A DNA stretch of 64,000 bases from Tetradesmus obliquus (Eukaryota > Chlorophyta > Chlorophyceae > Sphaeropleales > Scenedesmaceae): positions 5,146,501 through 5,210,500 of the forward strand of contig CP126196.1 in the NCBI GenBank assembly GCA_030272155.1. The letters are read 5' to 3'. The notes under the pieces were generated by a model, which saw nothing but the letters and a program-made list of their open reading frames with translations, made no database searches and was not told the origin of the DNA. Position numbers and translations under genes: made by a program. Of the stretch, positions 55,116-64,000 are shown piece after piece. Position 1 is the stretch's first letter; each line of letters begins with the position of its first letter.

Positions 55116-58100
55116 ATGGTTGCCGAATCACCAGCCAAGTTCAAGCCGAAACTGCCGCAGAGCACACCAGGCACAGGTGGTGTGGGCTACTTGCCCATGG
55201 CCATGCCCCGGCAACGCGAGCCTTACCTATACCCTTTCAAGCTGCCGCTGGTGGTGTGCACGCTGGCATCACTGACCACAGTGGTGCTGTCTCCGTGGCC
55301 GCGCTACCACCACCTGCTGTGGTTCCTGGTGGCGGTGTGCGGCTGCAGCTTGTGCAGCGTCATCTGCCAGGCCATCCGCATGGTGTCCTTGGTCAACACA
55401 TACCGCAAGCTGTACTGCTGCAGCAACTCGGGAACTGCTGGTGCAGGCAGCGTGACAGCAGGCAGTAACGGGGTCATGGGCAGTCCAGCCAGCATCACCG
55501 GCCCCACCAAGGACGTGGTTGCTGGCGCCAAGATGCTCCTGGTCGACACGCCCAGCAGACCGGGGCACAAGAAGAGCCTGCGTGCCAAGGGCCACCGCGC
55601 TAATGTGTCCCTTGACGCTGCAGACTGCTGCGACCAGTCTGCTGAGAGCGTAGCACTTGTGATTGACTGCGAAGACTGGAGTGAGTCAACCAGCAGCAGC
55701 GGCACTGACTGGTCAGCAGGGCCACCTCGCTGGAACCATGTGTTCGTCATCCCCAACTACAAAGAGGTGAGGCAAGACGACAGCAAGTGCTGTGTGGCTT
55801 GACGACCGTTCCTGATGTGCTCCCTGTCAGTGCTGGCGACGCACCTACTGTTGCTGTTGTTGCTGCTGCTGTTCAGCTTCACCATGTCCTGCAAGCAGAT
55901 GCGGGCTGCTGAGTCAAAACCATGCAGGAATGGGCTGACAGGCGACTGCGTGTGCGCAGCTGTTACTGTTCACTGCTTCTTTGCTTTTACATTTACGCAT
56001 GACTGCTGCAGCCCCTGGCCCTGGTTCCTGATCTGTATCATATGCTGCTCAGTTGTCGGCGCCTCACCAGTTCCACCAATGCTGCTCTCTTGCAGGACAT
56101 GTCCACTCTGACAGCCACACTGGATGCGCTGGCCAGCCACAGTTGGGCACACACCTACACCATCGTGCTGGCCATGGAGAGCAAGGAGGTCGGTGCAGCA
56201 CACAAGGCGGGCCAGCTGCAGGAGCAGTTTGGCTGCACCTTTGCCAGCGTGGTGTTCACGCTGCACGTGCTGGATGCTGCCGAGATGCCCGGCAAGGCCA
56301 GCAACGTGAACAGCGCGGTGCGCCAGTTCTACCACATGGTCAGCGGCGACCGCAGCAGCTACATGCTGACCATCATTGACGCAGGTGGGTGCAGCAGACG
56401 GTGCTGGGCTGCAGCGGTTGATGTCTTGCTTGCCAGCCAGTGCAGACTGCTGTGTGGACCACTGCAATGTGTCTGGTTGCGTGGGTGCGGGATCTAGGTG
56501 TCTGTTATCTTCCTGGCACAGTCGCGGAAGTACAGCGTGTCCTTTTGCTTGCAGGAATGCTTGTGCGATTGTACAGTTCTGCTTGTTGTGCTGAGCTCTG
56601 CTGCTGCTGCTGCTGCTGCCGGTTTCCACCTGTCAGATGCGCTGGTGCCGTTTGAGTACATCAACCAGCTGGAGAACGTCAGCGCGGCAGCCACCAACCC
56701 GGGCGTGCACATCTACGCAGCGCCTGTGCTGTTTGAGCAGGACAACTCCGGCGTGCCAGGCATCGTGCGCGCGACAGACTACATGTGGAGCGGCCTGGCA
56801 GCGCAGAACCTGAACAGCTGGTTCGGCGTGGGCTTCCCTATCTCCAACTACAGGTGTGTGGGCAGCAAGCTGTCGCTGCAAGTAACTGTGGTGCTGCCAC
56901 TGTTGCAGTGTTTGATTGTCTTTGTGATCGCGACAATGCGGTAGACAGCTGTTCACCTGTGAGGGGAAGGTCAGGCAGCGTAGCAGCTGTTGTCAACTCC
57001 CGCTTTCTGGCAAACGCGCAGCTGGATAGATCAACGTCGCTGATGGTTCTGTTCATGATGCTGTGGCGTGCAAAAAAAATTCACCATGCACCGTAAACAA
57101 GTGACACAGCCACTGACATCACTTGTGTCGAATTCCTGCTGCTGCGCAGCGTGAGCCTGAAGCTGGTGCACGACATCGGCTACTGGGACACCTTCCCCGA
57201 CGCCATCGGCGAGGACATGCACATGTTCATCAAGGCCTTCCTGCGCACCAACGGCGCCACACACCTGTACCCCATCCACGCGCCCATCAACATGCTGCAC
57301 GTGCAGGGGCCCAACTGGGTCATGTCGCTGTGGGCGCGCTTCCTGCAGGTGCGTCCAGTACTCGGTGTTTTCAAATCAAGGGGTTGATACCCGTAGGCTC
57401 ACAGCTGCGCTGGGCTGGGCTGGGCTGGGTGTGCAGAGTGCAGTTTTCAGCAGGATGAAGCCCAGCAGCAGGGGCAGCTGCTGGTGCCGGCATTGTGCAG
57501 TAGCTGCCCGTTCACCGACTGTTCCATGCGCATGATGTAGCTGCAGCTGCTCCGACACAATATGCAACAACAGCAGCTACTGTTGTATGCTGACCGGGTT
57601 TGTATCTTTGGTGTGCTTGTGCTGCAGGCGGAGCGCCACATGCGCGGCATCGCCGACACTGCGTACGTGCTGCACGAGTGGGGCCGCGCGCAGTTCAGCG
57701 TGCGCAAGCTGGTCATGTTTGTGGCGTGCCTGGAGGCGCACCTCATCCCCGTGGTCACGCTCACCAGCCTGGTCATCCTGCCAGTCTACTACAACCTGTT
57801 CATGCTGGCCACCACACACAGCCTGCCCAGCCCGCTCAGCCTGCCGCTGCCGATGCGCGTGCTGGCAATCCTAGGTCAGGCCAACCTGTCCTGCATCGTG
57901 TTTGTGATCATCTGCTACGAGCTGATCCGCAGCATCTGCAGGCGCCACCTGTTCCGCCTCATGGACAACGACAAGCACGAGCGCTGCTGGTGGAACTGCC
58001 CGCGCTACCTGCTGCACTGCCTCAACTACCTCACGCTGTTTGTGAGCGTGTGGTTCTACACCGTCATCCCCGTGGTGCTGGTGGTGGGCAAGCACATGTT

Positions 58101-58158
58101 CAACATGCGCAGCATGAACTACATCGTGGCAGACAAGCGGATAAAAACGCAGCTCTGA
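55116..58158 (+). CDS. Integral membrane family-2 glycosyltransferase, 5 exons
   Basis: Exons: 55116-55766, 56096-56384, 56637-56853, 57150-57348, 57628-58158 (1887 nt, 628 aa, phases conserved). Two N-terminal membrane segments (LPLVVCTLASLTTVVLS and LLWFLVAVCGCSLCSVICQ) precede a cytosolic GT-A domain that opens with HVFVIPNYKED. It continues with IVLAMESKEVGAAHKAGQL, GKASNVNSAVR, the nucleotide-sugar/metal-binding IIDAD (spanning the exon 2/3 junction, about residue 313), the acid ED in GEDMHMFIKAF (about 407-408), and QAERHMRG (about 452), comparable to the QxxRW acceptor motif. At least three to four C-terminal membrane segments follow. The pattern is that of processive or cellulose-synthase-like GT2 enzymes of fungi, oomycetes and algae. 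Substrate and product are unknown. Its introns lack exon-edge copies. Confidence 0.9.
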
Positions 58159-61100
58159 GCAGCGGGCGGCTGCGGCGGCACGGCAGCGCAGCAGCAGCAG
58201 CAGCAGGAGACAGCACGTAGCAGCGGAGGCCAAGGCCAAACATGCAGCAGCCAGCACGCAGCAGTGCACAAACGCGTGCGTGGCGCCGCTGCTGCAGGTG
58301 GTGTGCTGAGCAGCAGCGGCGTGGTTGAACTTGTGGCTGCTGCCTGCCCGCCGGACGGCAGCCAGGCAGGCTTTCAGCAGTAGCGGCAGCAGCAGAGCTG
58401 CGGCAGAGAAGGTAGATTAGGTGTTAGCGGGGTTGGGTGAAGTGCGTGGCGTTGGGCTAGGGAAAGGAACAATCTTTGGCTAGCCAGGGCCGCTGCTGAG
58501 CAGAGTGGAAGCGGTTGGGTGCGGCCAGCACAGTGTGACGGGTTAGGTCAGTCGGGGGGTTTGCGGGCCAGGCCCATTTGTGAGAGAAGAGAGATGTGTG
58601 CATGTTGAGCTGCCTGGTTGTGTGTGCTGCGCTGTTGCTATGCTGGCTGGGTGGAGCCAGCTGGTAGGACACAGTCAGGTTGTGGCCAGGGCAGCACCCC
58701 ATCATTTGCTTGTGCAGCTGTCGTGGCTTGATCAGCCATCGGGGGTGTACTGCAACAGTAATCACAGCTGTGCAGCCTTCCTCTTGCTGTGTGCTGTGCT
58801 GAGCTAGCACAGTGTATCCGTAGTGTTGCGCTCTTGCTAATTGTTTAGCTGCCGCCTGGAACTGCGTGACCACGCAGGGCTCCAGGCAGCGGTGCAGTCT
58901 TAGCTGTTGTGGGGTGACGTTGATAACTTTAGGCAGACACCAATTCCATCCTGCTGTCCTGCTCTTGTTGGACTGGCAGGATGCATGTCCGGGGTGCAGC
59001 GGTGCCAGGCGCACCACGTAATGCTGCCTTCCATTGACCAGCCCTCTGGCCTATGGCCAGGGCTGGCTGTAGGCCAGGGAGTAGCACAGCAGCAGCGTTG
59101 TGCATGCATACATGCTGGCATGCCTTGGGTGCATCTGCTGGCTGGCTGGCTGCAGCACCTTGCAGTGCCGGCTGCTTGCAGTGAGCGCTTCGAACAGTAG
59201 GGCAGCTGTGTGGCTGCAGGGGCAGCACGCCAGGCAGCAACCGCAGCGGCAGTGAAGCATCTGCTGCTGTGCCTGACTGGCGGCACTTTCCCTTTGCACT
59301 GCACACTGCACTCGCCTGCCATAGCTTTAGCGGAGGTCATGTCAAAGTGGTGGGACTGTGTGGGTATGGACCCTGAGTGACCTCATTGCCACCATCGTTG
59401 CTTGGCTGGGGTGTGTGTTCGTTGGTGCAGCAGCCTGCACGCTTGTGCATCACTATGTTCTAGGAAGAGATGACCACAACTGCAGATGTGGCCGTGCGGG
59501 GCATGGCTCGGCTGTGCACTGGCGCAGGTCGTACTGTGCATAACAGGGATGCCTGCACACTGCAGCGCTGTGCTTCGGTGCAGCTGTAATGGGTCTACTG
59601 CAGCATTCTGCCATGCGGGGCAGCACTACAGCACTACAGCTGTGTTGGCAGTATAGGCATTTGGCTGCTGAACAGCGGGCTGCTAGAAGCATACACACAC
59701 GGGGCTCAGCCAACGGCTGTGCCGCTCTGTGTGTTGCAGAGCTGCTGAGTTTAGGGGTGACAAGGTTCAGCAATGTTTAGACTTAGGCAATGCCTGATGG
59801 TGTGTGGTGCGGGGTATGAGGCCGGGCGTGTGGGCGGCAGTGTACAGTGTGTTCCGGCCATTGCGTGGCGTGATCTGCCACGTCAGTGCGTGCCACGTGC
59901 TGCTCGGCACAGCCATTGCTGTGCACAGGCGAGGGCAGCGTGGCAGCACAGCACACGCGCTGCATGCACATCGGCTGTGTGGGGCATGCGCGTTGATAGG
60001 GTCAGGTGGGCAGCCATATCAAGGGCCCTGCAACACCTGGTGCCAGACGCTGACGCATCATGATGCTTCCTCAGGTGACGGCATCAGTCCTTGAGCCGTG
60101 AATGGCAGGCACCATTTGATGATCTGCACTGGAAGAGCTCGCATCGCATCATTTTTGCCTCTTGACGCTACTTGTGCAGCACATGCACCATTGACGAGTG
60201 ACTGTGTGTGTGTGTGTGTGTTGGGACTGGAGGATGCTGGCATGGTGGAGCTTGGCGTGGACGCAGCTGATGACAGTGACACTTCCCTTGCCCTGGCAGA
60301 TCTTTACTTCCATTTCCGTTCTATGACTTGTAATGCTAGCAGCGCCGCTAAGACCTTGGTAATTCCACCGGAGATGCTGCTGCTGACGAGCCCCTGGGAC
60401 GCTGTACCATGAAAGACAGGTGACACAGCTCGCACCGCTGCGTGGCACCACCTCACATCACAGCCAGCAAACCCGCCGGGTATTGTAGGCTACAGTAACT
60501 GAGCAGCAACGTTTGCTGGTGCTCTCACAGCGCTTTCAAAGGGTTGGTAACAGGTCTGTGAGCCTGTCAAGCCTACATGAAATGATTCCAAGGATTACAC
60601 CGAGGCACTTTGATAGTGATGGCTGCTGCATACATCATGCTGCAGGCAGCGTGCACGCTGCCACGTGTCAGGCCAGCAATGGGTACGGTTTCATATGCAG
60701 CTGGTCCTCGTATTGCTGCAGCGCTGCTGGTTTGCTGATGAACAAGCCGTGAGCTACAGCTAGGCTTTGCAGTAGATACATTTCCAGCAATAATTCTAGC
60801 GGCAGCGGCGGCCCAGGTGAGCCAGACACTGCCCTAGTGTGTATGGTGAATTTCCACGTCACTGCATGATGTTTGGCCCCTCAAGCTGAGCCGCTGAACA
60901 CTGGTGACGATCAGCTGCGTAGTTACCCAGACGCAGCCGCCACGGCTGTCGAAAGCGAGGTTGGAACTCAGCCAATCACGCGAGCTTTGCTGTGTTGCTG
61001 TTGCAGCAGTGCACAGCGCGCGGCACCTGCTGTCACATCTGCTGGATCTGGCGGTTTGCAAACGCTGCAGTGGCATGGCTGCTGCACAACTGCTGGTAGT

Positions 61101-61285
61101 ACTACTTCAAAGAGCCAGGTCGCACCCAGACACAAGCCCAAAGTAAGTGGAGCTGTTACATGCACCGAAAAGCCGGCCATACAACAATGCTGCTGCTACT
61201 GCGCCTCAAGAGTGACGTGGCAACGCCGCTGCAAGCCAGCAGCTGCGCTAGTCAGGCTCCTGTGCAGCAGCTGCGCGCTGCCAGC
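58159..61285. other. Intergenic region between convergent GT2 and P2 genes
   Basis: No gene supported over 3.1 kb. It contains a (TG)n tract at about 60202-60221. The GT2 3' UTR and the P2 3' UTR (minus) must lie at the two ends. Short frames here have no recognisable content. Confidence 0.4.
61156..61160 (-). terminator. Candidate polyadenylation signal TGTAA for the P2 gene
   Basis: TTACA on the plus strand gives TGTAA on the minus strand, about 126 bases beyond the P2 stop codon (61286-61288). That is a normal distance for a green-algal 3' UTR. Confidence 0.5.
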
Positions 61286-62516
61286 TTAGTCGAACAGGGA
61301 GAAGCCCATGTCCTGCAGGGTGCAGCAGCAGCAGCAGCAGCAGCGGGGGGGAATGCGTCAGCAGCTTGAGCACTGCAGAAAGTGATGGTGGTGCAGTCCT
61401 GTTATGAGTGCTGTGCCTATGCAACCAAGTGCCTTAGCTATGTAGGCAGGCAAAGGTGTGTGCTGGTGTGCTCATCGAGCACTGCTGCTGCTGCTGCTGG
61501 CTACTTAAAAAGTCGCTTGCCGACCGTTGCAGCCAGCATCAGGCCAAGCTGTGTGACTGCTATGCAGCTGCAATTCATACACTGCGATGACACTCCAAGC
61601 TCAAGGAGGACAGCTGACTAAGCAAGTGCAGCATTTGGTCCAGTCATCCACAAGCACTGTCCTAGCACTGCTGCTCCCTCTGTCTACATTCTAAGCCACC
61701 CCACCCCCCCACCCCGCAAGCACCACCCATGCAATGCCCTGCCGCAAGCATGCACAAGCTACCAGCTGCGGCAGTAACTACATCACAACTGCTGCTGCTA
61801 TCCGCTGTGCATGCTACTATTAACAGAAGTTTGCTGCAGGATGCACATGCAAACTGCTCAACTGCACCTGCCTTGAATATGCACCTGCTGGCCAGACTGT
61901 TGCAGCGACTGATGTTCCAGCAATGGCAGATGGTATCAGCAACAGAGCTGGCTGCAGCACCCTGCTGCTCATGAACAAACTACCTAGCCATAGCCTGCCG
62001 CTGCTGCCCCCGTCCTCGCACCTCATCCTCCTCAGATGGCTCCTCCTTCTTCTCCTCCTTGGCGGCAGCAGCGCCACCAGCAGCACCACCGGCAGCTGGG
62101 GCGGCAGCCACAGCAGCGCCACCGGATGGCACAGACTGCAGCTTCTCCCTGCCAGCAGCAATGAGCTCGCTGATGTCCTTGCCCTCCAGCTCCTTCAGGA
62201 GCCTCTCCACGTCGGCAGCATCAGCCTCCACGCCGACTGCGAGACAAAGGGCATACATGGGTTAGATCAAGCGGGGAGGGAGGCCAGCATGTGCGGGGCA
62301 GGCGACAGACTGCGGCGACTGCTGCTGTTTAAGCCAGACTACTACTGCAGCGCACCTGAGCCCAGGATCGCCTTCACATCATCTGCAGTTGGGTTGGCCT
62401 TGCCACCCAGAACGGCCTGCGAGCAACAATAAGCTTCAGCACGCCATTCGGGTTTGCTGGTGGCCTGCCATGCGTGCTTCAAAGCTCACCAGCAGCACAG
62501 CGGAGACCACACGCAT
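61286..62516 (-). CDS. RPP2: 60S acidic ribosomal protein P2, 4 exons
   Basis: Exons in gene order: 62490-62516, 62356-62416, 62022-62236, 61286-61312 (330 nt, 109 aa). The protein begins [19 protein letters not shown], continues [20 protein letters not shown] and [19 protein letters not shown], then an Ala/Gly hinge and the acidic [12 protein letters not shown]. It ends DMGFSLFD, the universal P-protein C-terminus that contacts elongation factors. Length and layout match eukaryotic P2, which dimerises with P1 on the ribosomal stalk via P0. The first and last coding exons are both only 27 nt, and the last is separated by a 709-base intron that contains (CTG/CAG) repeats. Confidence 0.97.
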
Positions 62517-64000
62517 CTTGCTTGTGTCCGTGAGATTTCTCTCGACTTTAACCGCTTAGCTGAAAGGGGAAGGTCGAGGGTGGCACTAGACGCTTTGTGC
62601 ACTGAGACGGCCGGAAACCTGCGTGGCAAAACCCGCCAGCTCTCAACACCCGCACTGTGCTTAAGCTTGCTAGCAACGATGTGTTGTACCTGATACTGCA
62701 GTGCATAAGCGTGCTCGGGGATGCTTGCGGCAACAGCAGTAACCAAGCTACTTGCTGGGCTGGGCACTGTGCCCCGTTGCTGCTCACGCTGTTGCACCGA
62801 CAGTTTCACAAACGTTTCACCAGGGTGCATGCCCTTGCAATTGAACTCCAGGTCAACCGTGGCTTTGCAGTGCCACAGCACCAACAGGCAGCATGCAGGC
62901 TCACTCCAGACTCGTGCGCTGCGCTGCAGCCAGGTGGAGCTGAAATAGTCAGGTGCTGCTTCTCCACGCGCCAACCTTATGAATGCATTGTGTGTTATGT
63001 TATTTATATGCATCCTGATCAGCAGGTCCCGCCAGCCAGCAGTTTGCAGCCAGCTGTGCTGTCCACAGCTGCAACTGCAAGCAGCTGATGCCACTGACCA
63101 TCGAAGGTGACCACGTACCATGTATGACAGACATCAGATGCCACCTGGTGTGCACACGTGCGTGGTGCCTGCATGTGGGACTGTAAATCTTGCAGCAACA
63201 CAGTTCACGTCCCGATATTATGAATGCTTTCGACGCGCTTCTCGACTGAAACGTGCTGAGGATACTTCCATGCTTTCATGCTATATGCAAACTCTCTGTG
63301 AACAGTGTGCAAACACAGCGCCGCCTGCAGCTGCTTTATGCAGACTTTGAGAGTATGCAAATAGGACGATTCTAAGCATGGTAAAAGCATAACTGCGCAG
63401 CTTCAAGCAATGCTGGTCCAGAAGCCCCCCGCCCTAGGGCTCCTGGCGCTCCAAGTGGGCTGAGCATGCAGGCACAGCAGTCTAGAAGCACAGGATCATG
63501 CATGAAGGCTGCCGCAGACAGTGTTTTGGTGGGTGGCGGGGGCATGGCGCATTTGATTATGTTGTACTGGCTTTTGAATGTGCATACGAGTATGCGTACA
63601 GCTGCACGGTGGCTGTGTCCTGTCATATGCACTGCTCCTGCCCCACCAGGCTGGTGCCACCAGTGGTGGCCCTCAGCTCAATATAGCAGCAATGATAGCA
63701 GTGTGTGTGTGTGCCGTTTGTGGCCAAACCACTCCATGAAGGTACATGCTGATGCTGGCCGCGTTATTGGGCAGCATTACTCTGCTTCAGATGGCCCTGG
63801 GCAAGTACAGTTGTACTGAGTACATGTAGTCAGCAGCAGCAGCTGCAGCAGGCAGTACAGCAGCCTCGTTGCACACACTAGTGTGTTGCAGGTCAAGTGC
63901 ACATGGTCGGTGGGGCTGAAGAATTCATATAGTTGCATGCTTGCTGCTGTTCAATTGGACAAAGTGTATGCTTGCTGTCGATGCATGCCAGTGACCTGCA
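62517..64000. other. Region upstream of P2, to right edge
   Basis: Contains the P2 promoter and leader (minus strand reading from 62517 upward); a pyrimidine-rich run ending ctttcag at about 62560-62575 on the minus strand could be a leader-intron acceptor or a 5' TOP-like tract. No other gene is supported up to 64000. A 211-codon minus frame at 62486-63121 overlaps P2 exon 1 out of frame and is not considered real. Confidence 0.4.

Noticed and set aside
62486-63121. 211-codon minus-strand open frame at the right end
   Set aside because: It overlaps the first exon of ribosomal protein P2 out of frame; the P2 frame is certain, so this is upstream or leader sequence.

Overview
The window is nuclear DNA from a green alga, most likely a chlorophycean (Sphaeropleales or Chlamydomonadales type). 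The reasons are: intron-dense genes with GT-AG splice sites, a complete cytosolic ribosomal P2 gene, a plant-type single-subunit organellar RNA polymerase, a plant-type mercaptopyruvate sulfurtransferase, candidate TGTAA polyadenylation signals downstream of stops, and very heavy CAG/CTG trinucleotide repetition. No bacterial operon, rRNA gene, CRISPR array or convincing tRNA gene was seen.

Layout, left to right. 316-836 (-): 5' exon of an unidentified membrane-anchored protein running off the left edge. 2552-3617 (-): small mTERF-like organelle protein. 4210-9158 (+): mercaptopyruvate/thiosulfate sulfurtransferase, 8 exons. 10601-14690 (+): WDR76/CMR1-type WD40 protein, 6 exons, with a MITE in its last intron. 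16746-19386 (+): bZIP transcription factor, 4 exons. 21949-23117 (+): MIX17/CHCHD2 twin-CX9C mitochondrial protein, 4 exons. 23935-26794: a DNA transposon candidate with 28-bp terminal inverted repeats, subterminal GATAATC clusters and a 3-bp target-site duplication. 27770-39706 (+): phage-type organellar RNA polymerase, 16 exons. 39831-40500: 112-bp higher-order tandem array. 40501-44909: gene-poor. 44910-48401 (-): unidentified multi-exon gene. 49853-52819 (+): long intronless armadillo-like protein. 55116-58158 (+): membrane GT2 glycosyltransferase, 5 exons. 61286-62516 (-): ribosomal protein P2, 4 exons.

Exon models for the sulfurtransferase, WDR76, bZIP, MIX17, RNA polymerase, GT2 and P2 genes were joined by hand. 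Each conserves reading phase across every junction and sums to an exact number of codons. The N-terminus is the least certain part in the sulfurtransferase, WDR76 and bZIP genes.

The most striking signal is architectural. Introns and 3' flanks of most of the intron-rich genes hold tandem, degenerate copies of the adjoining exon edge together with its splice site or stop codon. Examples are a 23-bp donor-spanning minisatellite, five copies of one exon start, a 129-bp exon-end array, and a 112/224-bp array repeating the last codons and stop of the polymerase. The GT2 and P2 genes and the intronless gene lack them. Alongside this, CAG repeats lie on the sense strand of exons while CTG repeats lie on the sense strand of introns, usually running straight into the acceptor CAG. 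Several genes concern organelles (polymerase, MIX17, mTERF-like, possibly the sulfurtransferase), but nothing suggests they form a functional cluster.
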